Origin: Globisporangium splendens
Lineage: Eukaryota > Oomycota > Peronosporomycetes > Pythiales > Pythiaceae
Assembly: GCA_006386115.1 (NCBI GenBank)
Contig: VFIW01000051.1
Coordinates: 248,001-312,000 of the forward strand
Length of the DNA stretch: 64,000 bases
Reading direction: 5' to 3'
Part shown: piece after piece, positions 1 to 9,928 of the stretch
Numbering within the stretch: position 1 is the stretch's first letter
Layout: every line of letters starts with the position of its first letter
Notes under the pieces: model-generated
Seen by the model: only the letters and a program-made list of their open reading frames with translations
Told to the model about the DNA's origin: nothing
Database searches by the model: none
Position numbers and translations under genes: made by a program

Positions 1-1413
1 ATTCCAAGTCATGCGTCCGCTGAGAGTCGAGTTGATTAGATCCGACAGATCTCCTTTGCCCATGAACTCGGAGATGCTACACAGATCGGAAAGCCGTTTC
101 CACGAGAAGCCCACAAACTTCACGATGTTTGGGTGCTCTAACGTGGACGCGAGTCGAATCTCTTTGGCGAACTGCTCGATCGCGTTTTTGTCGTGCTGCT
201 TCTCGGGCAGTAGGTTCTTGATCGCAACGACTTGGCCGGAGTACTCGCCACGCCACACTTCGCCGTTCGCCCCACGCGCGAGCATGGTCTCAAAACGCAG
301 AGCGGCGTACGGAACGCGCTTGGTCATCAGCACACCGTCACTGCAAAAAGTCGACATGGTCTCAATCGACTGTCGGCAAATCGATTCATTCAGCGCGGCA
401 ATGTCGCTTGCCACCGACGCAACTTTGATCAGGTTGGGAATCGTCACCTGGGACGGATAATCCAGCAGTGACGGCGTCGATGGACGATACTCGGCCGCAG
501 CCAGCGTCGGAATTTCCGATGGGTCGTCGACTGCTGTTGTCAGCGTTCTGAGTCTCTCGCGTCGACGTCTCCGGAGCACAACGAGCGCAATAATCGCGCC
601 AAACACCGTCGCGACCACTAGCACGATCAAGATTATCAGCGACAAGGACGATACTCCAGTGCCTGTTCCGCCTTTCGATGACGCGAACTCTGCATCGAGC
701 CACAGATCGACAAACCCACCTCGTTCAGGTGTACACCACTCGTTATGGTTCGTGAGCGTTCGTTGGACACACGGCGCGATAAAGAACGACTGAGTCGGGC
801 AATCCTCAGGGCTTGCAAGTGTTGTCTGCTGTTCGTGGATGGTGTACAACACAGGACTGGATTCGTTCGTGAGTGCGCTTGCTGATGTATTTGCAGTAGC
901 ATTCGCGGCCATTGACACGATATTTCGATATATGCGTATGTCGGGCACCGTTGTAATGTTGCCGCCGTCTTCCGCCCAGAGTGCGCTGTTGTCTGAGACA
1001 CCTGTGACTGCGTCTTCGACTGCGCATTGAGCGACGCTCACAATAGCGTTGCGCGAGCAATTCTGGCTTGCAATGTACGCCGTAGTGGTCGTGGTGGCAT
1101 GCACACTCCTATTGCTATAGCAGTCATCCACGTCGCACGTTGTGGGATCAAAGACCTGTCGAGGCAAAAAGATCTGACCCATGGATTTGCCGCACGGGAC
1201 GTACACTTGCACCAGCTTGCCTTCGCCTGTGAGCACCAAGCCGGTGTCCCAGAGCAGCGCGCGCTGGAGGAACCCCGAGAGATCCTTCCACTGCAACTGG
1301 TTAGCAGAGATGCGCCGCGATAGCAACGCTGGGAGGTTCAGCAGCACGACCTTCTCGGCCACGAGCGCTGCTTGCTGCTGAAGACGATGCAGCTGCGCGG
1401 GCACATCGATCAT
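1..1413 (-). CDS. Receptor-like TKL protein kinase, 3' truncated by window edge
   Basis: The complementary strand is open for 471 codons from an ATG at 1413 to base 1. The first ~250 residues form an ectodomain with several cysteines and N-glycosylation-type sites. A hydrophobic segment (~256-280, LIILIVLVVATVFGAIIALV) is followed by the basic stop-transfer RRRRRERLR, then a cytoplasmic linker. A kinase N-lobe begins near residue 380 with the glycine loop GANGEVWRG and the VAIK lysine. The window ends before the catalytic loop. This is a typical oomycete RLK/TKL layout, probably at the plasma membrane; the ligand is unknown. No signal peptide is visible from this ATG. The upstream in-frame sequence lacks a Met before a stop, so a 5' exon may be missing. 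A related ectodomain lies at 4905-5922. Confidence 0.8.
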   Translation of the reverse strand, partial: MIDVPAQLHRLQQQAALVAEKVVLLNLPALLSRRISANQLQWKDLSGFLQRALLWDTGLVLTGEGKLVQVYVPCGKSMGQIFLPRQVFDPTTCDVDDCYSNRSVHATTTTTAYIASQNCSRNAIVSVAQCAVEDAVTGVSDNSALWAEDGGNITTVPDIRIYRNIVSMAANATANTSASALTNESSPVLYTIHEQQTTLASPEDCPTQSFFIAPCVQRTLTNHNEWCTPERGGFVDLWLDAEFASSKGGTGTGVSSLSLIILIVLVVATVFGAIIALVVLRRRRRERLRTLTTAVDDPSEIPTLAAAEYRPSTPSLLDYPSQVTIPNLIKVASVASDIAALNESICRQSIETMSTFCSDGVLMTKRVPYAALRFETMLARGANGEVWRGEYSGQVVAIKNLLPEKQHDKNAIEQFAKEIRLASTLEHPNIVKFVGFSWKRLSDLCSISEFMGKGDLSDLINSTLSGRMTWN

Positions 1414-2243
1414 CGCCTTGAGTGAGCGTCTGCGATGAACGAGTACTGGCGCTGATGTGGATGTGAATGCGATAGTGTAAAGGACACAGAGGACCCGCGC
1501 GCTCTCCCTTCATTCGAGCGCTCGATGACGCTGTCTCGCTCGCATCAATAGACGCATATATGCGTGTGCGTGTGTGTGACTGAGGTCGTGCCTGCCTTCC
1601 AGAAATACGGTGCAAGCGAGAGGAGACACAAGTGCTTTCTTTCTATAAAACCAAAGTTACTGCGTCATGTACAAGCGATAGGAACGGCTCACAGCGGGGA
1701 GAGAACATCGAATGCGTCAATTCGGTTTTCTCTCGAATGCATGCGGCTTGTGGCTGGTGATTGCATGCGCGCGTGAGTATGCAAAAGCGAGCGCATTCGA
1801 GATTCTGGAGCTGGGACTTGGACACATTGAAATGTCTTTGGTTCAGTGAGTTCAGAATGCTGACTCCTTCAGAAGACACTATTGACAGTTACTGCGCGAA
1901 ATAGTCGAGCGAAATACCAGACAAAAATGCATATAATTACACTCCACCACAGCTTATGTCTGGGCAAATATGCCAGTTGGCTTCTCTTCAATCCTGCCAC
2001 TAACTGGTGTGTTTGACACATCCTGTTCAAGCATCCAGACACTGCGGATTCCGTAATCTGCGTTATCATTGGCAAATGGGACACGTTGACGTGCAAATGA
2101 AGACTCGCACGTCGACGTTCGTCTCCACAGCAGCGTCCAAATGCTGCAGAGCGCAGCTGCTGGTGCATTCAATAACTCTCTCGGGAGAAGGCGCAGTCGC
2201 CAATCGAACCACAGGCGTCGAAGGGATCAAGAAGACAATCGCA
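1414..2243. other. Intergenic region, divergent promoter space
   Basis: About 830 bp between the divergent RLK and first hydrolase gene. Only short open frames without conserved motifs were seen. It probably holds both promoters and any missing 5' exon of the RLK. Confidence 0.5.
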
Positions 2244-3290
2244 ATGCTCGCCACCAAGCTCATCGGACGAACGCTGTCAGTGGCAAGACGACAGCATCTA
2301 TGCTCTAGTGTCGACCATATGCGCGCTCTTGCGACCATCTCCGTCGCAAACCCAGCCGAAGTAAAGCTACGACGACCGGCGCCACCACCACTCCCCGAGC
2401 CTCAGAGTATCCACATGGACGGGAAATGCGTGATCAAGTACTTTGACGTGAAACCCGACATCGCTGCTACAAACGCTCCGACGTTTGTGCTCCTGCATGG
2501 CGCGCCGGGGACGTACCAGGATTTCCGGTACTTGGCACCATTGCTGTCGAAGCAGCCTGCACGAGTGATTGGAGTGAACTTACCTGGCTTTGGTGGATCC
2601 GATGTGCTAAACGAAGCGGAATATTTTGAGCTGGCCAATGCTCGCGCTGCCTCGGGACTCACGTACGACGCCCTCTGTGAGATCTGCAAGTACGACGAGC
2701 ACGTCTTTTTGCTCGGCCATTCGTTTGGCGGTCTTGCTGCTGTTAATATCGCAGAACTCAACGCGGATGCAACTCCGAAGCTGAATGTGAAAGGGATGAT
2801 CCTACTGGCATCCGCTGGTCATCGGCCTCATCGTTCCCTGTTCCCAAGGCTCAACAAGGTGGTCGTAGCCATACTGCGAGCCAAAATCCCAGTGATCGAT
2901 CAGCTCATGAGGAAACTCATTCACATCGCGTACACGAAGGTCGTGGGGTTTCCCGACAACTCACCGACGAGCCACTACGTCTCAGGACTGCTTCGAGCTG
3001 AGACGACAGAGTACGAGAATGTCGGAAACCAGCTCAAGCGCCTTGAGCACATCCCAGCGTTCGTGGCATGGACCAAGGACGATGTCCACATCGAGGAAGA
3101 TATTTCGCTGAAGATGAGCCACGAGTGTTCTCCAGGACCGCGTTTTGCGTTCGAGAAAGGCGGCCACAACATTCAGAAGACCAAGGCCGACTTCCTTGCC
3201 GAAGAGGTTCACCGCTGGGTGAGTGAGATTATTGACGATGGTGGTGATACAATGCGAGCATATCCAGCAGAACCAGTGGCTCGACCGTGA
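2244..3290 (+). CDS. Alpha/beta-hydrolase, family copy 1 (mitochondrial-type N-terminus)
   Basis: Single exon, 348 aa. The oxyanion-hole motif HGAPGT is followed by DFRYL, the nucleophile elbow GHSFGG (Ser ~160), an acidic site in the TKDD motif and the catalytic His in KGGHNIQK (~308), giving a full Ser-Asp-His triad. The family resembles S33/epoxide-hydrolase-like hydrolases; substrate unknown. The frame extends upstream only from a GTG. The ATG at 2244 gives an Arg-rich, non-acidic leader (MLATKLIGRTLSVARRQ) that looks like a mitochondrial presequence, as in the convergent copy at 3470-4594, so it was chosen. The proline-rich PPPLPEP stretch before the DGKCVIKYFD strand is a family signature. 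Confidence 0.85.
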   Translation: MLATKLIGRTLSVARRQHLCSSVDHMRALATISVANPAEVKLRRPAPPPLPEPQSIHMDGKCVIKYFDVKPDIAATNAPTFVLLHGAPGTYQDFRYLAPLLSKQPARVIGVNLPGFGGSDVLNEAEYFELANARAASGLTYDALCEICKYDEHVFLLGHSFGGLAAVNIAELNADATPKLNVKGMILLASAGHRPHRSLFPRLNKVVVAILRAKIPVIDQLMRKLIHIAYTKVVGFPDNSPTSHYVSGLLRAETTEYENVGNQLKRLEHIPAFVAWTKDDVHIEEDISLKMSHECSPGPRFAFEKGGHNIQKTKADFLAEEVHRWVSEIIDDGGDTMRAYPAEPVARP

Positions 3291-3469
3291 ACTGCAGAAT
3301 GAAGCGAATTCTTGGCGGCGTGCGGCATGTTGCGCCTGTAGATTACAACAAACACGTCGCGCGAGTATCAAATAGAGCGCAATACATTGTGCCATAGAAA
3401 ACCACTGTTTAGATTCAACAGAAATCGGTTAACACGCATCTAAGTTGAGTTGTTTCTTGTATCATTTTT

Positions 3470-4594
3470 TTACGGCAGCACTTTGACATCGTGTGTGTAC
3501 GCTTTGTGCTTGTTCGCGACGACGTTTCCCATCCACTGGGCCATTTCGAGCGCGAGAATGTCCGCTTTGGTTTTCTGAACATTGTGACCGCCTTTGACAA
3601 ATGCAAACCGTGGTCCTGGGTGGCATCTCGAGGCAACGTCCATGAAAATCTCTTCCTGGATGAGCAAGTCGTCTTGAGCCCACGTAACGAACGACGGCAA
3701 GTCCTTGATGCTCTCAAGGTGTTGACGATACACGTCAAAGTCCGCGGACGCGACACGCACCATCCCCGCTGCGTAGTGCTCCAACGGCATATTGTCAGGG
3801 AACGGCCAGTGTTTCGTGTAGATGTAGTGAGTCAGCTTCTTGCCAATGTATTCAACCCCTGGTACCTTTGAGCGCAGCAGTACCCACAAGGCGTGGTTCA
3901 CGGGCGGAATGAGCGCTTTGTGCGGCTTTAAGCCCGCCGATGCGAAGAGGAACAACCCCTTCAGGTTGATTCTCTGCTGCACGTGGTTCAATCCGGCAAA
4001 GTGCATCGCCGCGTGGCCTCCGAAGGAATGACCCAAGACAAATACGTTCTCATGTCCTTCGCACAGCGTCGCCACGCCCTCAAGAGTCGATTGCACCGCT
4101 GGAATCGCCGAAATGTGCTCGTAGTAGTTCTCCGTGTCGATCACCTCACTTCCGTCAAATCCCGGCAAGTTCACGCCGAGCACGCGCACGTTCTTTTGCT
4201 GCAGAAGCGGCATCAAGTACCGGAAATCCTTGTACGACCCCGGGGCGCCGTGGATGAGAATCACAGTCGGCGTGGTGTTTGTCACGTTTTCCGGAGTAAA
4301 CTCGACATACTTGATCACGCACTTGCCGTCGACCTCGACGAATTGTGGGTCAGGGAGTTCCGGACGAGGCGATCTCGCGCTCTTTACTGGTGCCGGCACT
4401 GCGTCAGCACTCGATGATGCATTTGATGATGCTGAGTTGACGGAAAACGAGCGCGCAACCTTGAGAAATGCGAGCGAATGCGAACTGGTTGGACAAGCAG
4501 CAGCAACGGACAGCGCTGACGCTCGCGCGCGAAGGTGCTGTTGAGCGGCTACGCGGCGTGCAGAGCGTGCAGTGGCGATGGCGATGGCGCGCAT
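3470..4594 (-). CDS. Alpha/beta-hydrolase, family copy 2 (mitochondrial-type N-terminus)
   Basis: Single exon, 374 aa, start ATG 4594. HGAPGS at ~115-120, GHSFGG with Ser190, acidic site in AQDD (Asp309) and His337 in KGGHNVQK form a complete triad. The first ~70 residues are rich in Ala, Arg and Ser with almost no acidic residues (MRAIAIATARSARRVAAQQ), suggesting mitochondrial import. It is convergent with copy 1, the stop codons being about 180 bp apart. It is among the more diverged copies (GFDGSEV instead of GFGGSDV). Confidence 0.87.
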   Translation of the reverse strand: MRAIAIATARSARRVAAQQHLRARASALSVAAACPTSSHSLAFLKVARSFSVNSASSNASSSADAVPAPVKSARSPRPELPDPQFVEVDGKCVIKYVEFTPENVTNTTPTVILIHGAPGSYKDFRYLMPLLQQKNVRVLGVNLPGFDGSEVIDTENYYEHISAIPAVQSTLEGVATLCEGHENVFVLGHSFGGHAAMHFAGLNHVQQRINLKGLFLFASAGLKPHKALIPPVNHALWVLLRSKVPGVEYIGKKLTHYIYTKHWPFPDNMPLEHYAAGMVRVASADFDVYRQHLESIKDLPSFVTWAQDDLLIQEEIFMDVASRCHPGPRFAFVKGGHNVQKTKADILALEMAQWMGNVVANKHKAYTHDVKVLP

Positions 4595-4904
4595 GCTTGC
4601 GGTGCGTTCTCGTGAGTTCGTTCGCTGGAATGACAGGCAGAATCTTCAGTTGGAGCCACTCATCAGAATCACATGCACATGTGCCTCCATCATGTTGACG
4701 CTGACGTCACTATTGTAGAGAGAAGTCGCTAAAGTGAACTTCAAGTCAGTTAAATCAGTTCTCATTGCCACACATTTTCTCACTCAGCAAGAAAGATAAA
4801 CCGATTTAAGTTAGTTATCATGAGGAGGTGCGTTCGATGCTCTCTTCTCAAAACAAGGTGCATACATTTGTGACGTGTGCACATTCAGCTCAGGTATACT
4901 AGGC

Positions 4905-5922
4905 ATGACACACACACATGATAAGCATCAATCGATATGCCTTGCATCTGTTTTGCGCGGCGCCACGTCGGACTTCGTGGCGTTGTTCTACCGCCACTGT
5001 CACGACGGACTCGTTGCACCCGCCGTGTTGCACGCCGCTACACCGCCATTGGAAGAACTGCTAGTATCTACAGGGGTCACAGACCGCCTTGATGCGTTCG
5101 GACTGACGTTTACAGAGCTCCCGGGACTCCTGCAGCGCTCTGCTCTGGGACACCGGGTATGCGCTCGCACTCGACATTTACGGGAAGACGCGGCTGGTCA
5201 AGATCCGCGTCAAGTGCGGTCTCAGCATGGCGGACATCGCGGTCAATGCAGCGTATTACGAGTCCATTGGATGCACGTGGGACGACTGCTCGACGACCAA
5301 CACAACGATCAACGCGACGACCTATTCGTATCGCGCACCGCCGCGTTCTTGTCAAATGGAGCAGGTACAACGTGTAGCACTGTGCGCAGCCGAGGGGACG
5401 TCCGTGATCAGTATCAGCGAAGATGATGCGTTGTCGTCGCTCTGGGCTATCGGCAACCTGAGCAGCGTGACTCGCGACACAGTCCTAGGGATGCGCGTGA
5501 CGCGCCACAGCCTCACGAATGGAACCACGATGTACGCGATCCGCGCGGATGAGCGCGAAGTCGTAGATGCCAGCAAATGCCCCGCGCGGCCGTCGCTGGT
5601 CATCCCATGCATCCCCTACGAGCAAGTCGTTTCGCAGCAGAACGAGTGGTGTCGCCCCGTGCAAAGTGACCTCGTCACTGCGTGGATCGTCGTCGAAGAG
5701 CGGCAGCAGTTGGCTTTGATTAACCTGATTGTGCTCGCAGGCGCTGTGCTGCTCGCTGTGGCCATGGACCTATTCATTGACCGGAAGCCACGCATGTTCC
5801 GCTCGGCCGCGATCGCCGCTGCCGTACCGTCGCTCGACAGTGCGGACATGGACCTGACCGAGCAGTCCGTGCACCCAAATGTCGTCTCGGGATGGTCCAG
5901 TGCGCGCTCCACTGTCGAGTAA
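4905..5922 (+). pseudogene. RLK-derived ectodomain plus TM, frameshifted, no kinase
   Basis: Two overlapping plus-strand frames join into a protein resembling the ectodomain of the RLK at 1-1413. The first frame runs from ATG 4905 to GLLQRS near 5137. The second carries ALLWDTG, matching SGFLQRALLWDTG in the RLK, and continues through NEWCRPVQ (RLK: NEWCTPE). A hydrophobic segment, LALINLIVLAGAVLLAVAMD, follows, then about 55 residues and a stop at 5922. Joining the frames needs a two-base loss (or one-base gain) at CAGCGCTCTG; no splice consensus is present there. There is no kinase domain downstream. It could be a dying paralogue or a sequencing error in a soluble/TM-only receptor. Confidence 0.6.
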
Positions 5923-6103
5923 AATGCAAGCGACATCAATATGAAAGCAATGTAGTCTCATATATTTGGCGCGTCCATACCAGAAGGACAAGGCAGAGAG
6001 ATACACAAAGTGTCCACCTGCCTGCGTATGCCATATAGAAGCGTCTCTATCAAAAGGACATTTGCGTCTACGATATAAAATGATGTCCACATGCACAAGC
6101 AAG

Positions 6104-7496
6104 TTATGCTGCATCCAGGATACTCCGTGTGACCGGGAAATCGTCGTCGATCTCGCCTGACGCGGCGTACACCATCATGCCGCCGTGGCCGTCTTGCCGC
6201 GCAAACGCATCCCATTGTGCGACGATCGCAGTGCTCGGTCCAGGTCCGTACGCACACGATTTCGCGACGCAGATGCCCAGCGTCGCCTTGGAGAAATCGT
6301 TCCCGAGTTGCGTCGCCCAGCTCGCGAACGTCGTGTTGAGTGCGCTCTCGTACACTTGAGCCGCGGCAGCCTCGTCCTGGTTCACATTGTACGCCATGAT
6401 GTTGATCCAGTCGACGTGCGGCAGGACGCCCGTGGGGAAGCATCGCGTGTACGACGCGTGCTCAGGGCTCTCACAGAAACTCGGCTCGCCCTCGAAAAAG
6501 TACGCGTCGTATGTGAGCAGCATTTTGGGATCGTACTGGCGCAGCGCCACACTCGCCGCCTTCATCATGGCCACGACGCGGTCAGCGTCGAATTCCGCGC
6601 CAACAGTCTCGTCGTCGACGTCGATGCCGTCGAAATCAAACTTTTGCACGAGCGCGATGGCCGAAGCCGCAAACGCTGTGGCGTCCGTGACAGCCGAGAG
6701 GTTCTTGTTGTTTGTGGAGCCCCCGATACTGCCCATCGACGAGATGCACTTGCTATATTAGCAGCATAACAAAGATACAAAACGAGTGGTGTCAGTGCAT
6801 TTTGCACGGATAAACCCAATCATCAAGCCCAGAACAACGCGCTCTCAATTTACTCACCTGCGCAGCGACTGCACGCAGCTCTTCACGTATGCGTCGCTGT
6901 TCTGGAACGTGGGCACGACGCTGCCATCGGCCACGAGCGCAAAGCCCCAGACGACGTGCGTGACGCCCACGGGCACTTTTTCACACCCATTCACCTCGCT
7001 CTGCCAGAACACGACCGTGCGACCCGAGGGTGCGATCTCGGGGCACGTCGATTTGCTGCCGCCGGTCTGCGTCGTCGTGCTCGTCGACGTACTGCTACTG
7101 CCACTAGTCGATGGCGACGTCGATGGCGCTTTTGTGGCCACATTGCTGCTTGTGCTGTCATTCGTGGTCGTGCTGTCCTTGTCGTTGCTGGCGTTCACAG
7201 TCACCGCAATGGCCGTGATGATCGCGCCAAGCACAAGCACTGGGACACATTCGCACACAGTACAGCAAGGCAAAGCCCATCAATACCACTGCATCTCCAT
7301 GAACAGAGTCCACATATATATACGTACAGGCGATGAGCGGGTAGAACCGCTTGATGCGCTTGGCGCGCGGCATTTTGTGCGAGCCCGAGCGCTCGAAGTC
7401 GTCGCTCGCCGCATGCATGTAGTAGCTCTCGTCGGCGCCTGTGCTGTGGACGTATGGGCTCGGATGCTGGTACTGCGGCTGCTGCTGGTTGTACAT
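6104..7496 (-). CDS. Membrane-anchored GH18 chitinase-like protein
   Basis: Three exons: 7496-7328, 7239-6858 and 6752-6104; 399 aa. Donors are GTACGT and GTGAGT, acceptors CCCAG and TATAG, all in frame. A polar N-terminal tail (MYNQQQPQYQH) is followed by a basic stretch and one TM segment (~52-72, LIALLVLGAIITAIAVTV), whose codons span the first intron. A Ser/Thr/Lys-rich linker (~75-125) then leads to the GH18 barrel. Visible GH18 motifs are SSMGSIGG and DFDGIDVDDE, where Glu232 occupies the proton-donor position. The topology suggests a type II membrane protein with the hydrolase outside, acting on chitin/chitooligosaccharide or a related glycan. A soluble secreted form is less likely because no signal peptide precedes the TM. 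Confidence 0.8.
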
Positions 7497-7829
7497 GCTC
7501 CTGCTGCTTACAAGAAGAAGAAGGAGAAGAAGAAGAAACCGGGAATGCGTTGACTGAATGCACTGCTCGGCGCAAGTGAAGAGTAGAAATGACCGCTTGG
7601 CGGCATTGATGGCATGAATGAATGAAAAAAAGGATACAAAAAGCAGTCGTGACGCTTCCTGACAGCACACCCTAGCATTCCATATCCTGACGCGTTACGT
7701 TGTTCTACTATTTGTGAATCTCATGTGTTCCAGTGCAGTGATGCATTGTGGAAATTAACGATGCAGTACATATTCAAATCTACGGCACTGCCGCTCGTGC
7801 ATTCCACGCTCTCTCCCTCCAAAAAACTG

Positions 7830-9640
7830 TCAACGGGATAAACACATGGAGGAAACATGGCTTACGCGCGCTCTCTGCCGCCTTCGCATTGCGACAAGAT
7901 GGCGCCAAGCGAATGGGTACAATAGTGAGGACATGCGCGTGCTGACGGCGCGCTGCGCGCTCGTCGCGGTCTTCGCGTACCCGTAGCTCTCTCGCGCGCT
8001 CTGCTTCCTTCGCGCAATCACGTGGCGGCACGCGTCCATCCCTGCGTTCACGTGCTGCTCGCCCTTGGTGACCTGCACCTCATGTTCCGCGTCGCTCCCA
8101 TTGAACTGCTCGTACTGATCCACGCCCAATGGTCTCATGACGCGCGCGTACGCGTGGCTCAGCATACATCCCGCGAGCACGATCAGCAGCAGCGGCGCGT
8201 ACAACGGGAACCCGCCGCCAAGCACGTGGACGACGTGCATGTCCTCGAAAAGCGCGACAAACGCTGTATCATCATCATTGCGATTGTGGACCAGAAGCAG
8301 CACGTTGTACGCGATCGTAAACTGAAGACGGCGCTGGAAGATCGCGGTCGTGAGCAGACTCGCGTCCGTCGAGTTGTGCTCGCTGCGCAATGCGCATTTG
8401 CCATATCCGCGAAGGGTTGTGAGACTCGCGTAGGCGCAGAACGCGACGTACAGCAGCACGAAGAATACGAGAAGCTCGACGGCGTGGACGCCCCAGGGTG
8501 GCTGTGTGAGCATTGAGAGCAGCGAGAATGACGATGAAGAGCTCCAGCTCATGGTGAGCTCTCCCCAGAGGATGCATACCGAGGCACATCCTGTGACTGC
8601 TGCACAGAAAACCGCAAGTGGCGACGCGGCGACGCGTTGCAACCGATATTGGCTCGTGATGCACACGTTGCGTACATGGTTGAGCAGGGAAGTGGTCGGG
8701 AATAGACTCGCAGGCGGCAGTTCGCGCGTCGTCGCACAGCTGAGGAGACGATCGGTCTCAATGCAGACCGCGAGCCAAGCATGCTTGGAGCGGCGCAGCG
8801 ATGCAGCTCCACGATTTCACACAGCGTTGGTGCGTTCGAGGATGAGGTGGCTCTGGAGTTAGCAACACGATCGCCGTGCTCGACGAGTTCTTTGACTTGC
8901 AATAGACACGTCTTGGCAAACTGCATGTCGCTCGTGAGAATGATCGACACGCTCTCGGCGTGCAGCATGCGCTCGTAGCAATCATAGACGGCGCCAACGA
9001 CGTCGTCATGGACGGAAATGGCGTCCGTGTGCTCCTCGTGGACCTGTACCGCGCGGAAATGGAGCGCCTTCAATTGCGTCTCGGGATAGCGGAGCATTCA
9101 GAAGTGATGTGGGGCTTCGACGAGTCCGAAGCCAAGCAGAGCGATAGCCCACAATAGACCGTAAGTGTTGCTGGTCGCCATGATGAGTCCAAGCAGTCCA
9201 TCGATCGAGAAATGGTCGACACACGCTAGATACACCATCGCGATACCCACGACAGCAGCGATGGTCCTCCAGTGGGACACAAGCCGCGAAATCGCGCTCA
9301 CGATCCGCTTTCCCAGGACAAACTCGCCATTCTGACCAAACTCGACGAGAAATGGCAGCACGAACCAGCTCATCGCAAACGTCGTCCAGTAGATCGCCTG
9401 CCACGCTGCCAGGTACTGCGCTCGCTCTGCTTCATTTTCTCCCTCTGTTTCTTCGCCATTTGCCGCAGTAAACCTAGTTTGACCTATGTCCATGGGCAGC
9501 AGCAGCAACGCGAGGAAACCGAGCATCCAGCTCACGAACACAGCGCTTTGCACGGCCGAGTCCATGTGCGCGTCCTTGAACTGGCTCAGCAGCCGCCACG
9601 TGAGCCAGAGCAGCACCGCGAGCGCCAGCAGCATCAGCAT
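7830..9640 (-). pseudogene. LMBR1/LMBD2-like multipass membrane protein, broken by a stop and a frameshift
   Basis: The N-terminal part (ATG 9640) shows LALLLLPMDIGQT, AWQAIYWTTFAMSWFVLP and GLIMATSNTYGLL followed by GFGLVEAP, the signature of LMBR1-like (LMBD) proteins. An in-frame TGA at 9098-9100 follows PHHF at a place where the family keeps an aromatic residue; the same frame then continues with PETQLKALHF to ~8800. Near 8790 the frame must shift: SLRRSKHAWLAV and the C-terminal TM half (WGELTM, FFVLLYVAFCAYASL, FPLYAPLLLIVLAG, PLGVDQY) lie in another frame ending at 7830. No intron consensus fits either break. LMBD proteins are multipass receptors/trafficking proteins. Alternatives are two sequencing errors or stop readthrough. 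Confidence 0.65.
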
Positions 9641-9756
9641 CGCTCTCTCTCCTCTTGCTGTCTCCACTTGGTCTCTTGGAGCTATGTGAGTGCCATCAGT
9701 TGATCACCGTGAACCAAACTAGTGGCGTCGTTTCGTGATCTTTTTTCGATCTTTTT

Positions 9757-9803
9757 CTATGATTGGCTGAAAACCGGAGAGATTTTATAACAACCAATCA
9801 TAG
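9757..9803. promoter_or_regulatory. Inverted CCAAT-box pair
   Basis: CTATGATTGG (9757-9766) and its exact reverse complement CCAATCATAG (9794-9803) flank a 27-bp AT-rich spacer, with GTGATC/GATCAC forming weaker outer arms. It lies ~120 bp upstream of the LMBD-like gene and downstream of a hydrolase gene. It could be a paired CCAAT element or a small hairpin. Confidence 0.4.
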
Positions 9804-9928
9804 ATCACCGTATATTTTGTTGTTCAGCAATTAATTCTGAGAACCATACATTTCTAGATTTGCAATTGTTGCCAATCACGATCAGGACAAAATTCTATAA
9901 CCGAAACATGTGAGCCCAAAAAAGAAGG

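Noticed and set aside
2007..2243. Longer N-terminus for hydrolase copy 1
   Set aside because: The extension begins with GTG and has no counterpart in paralogues; ATG 2244 gives a sensible leader.
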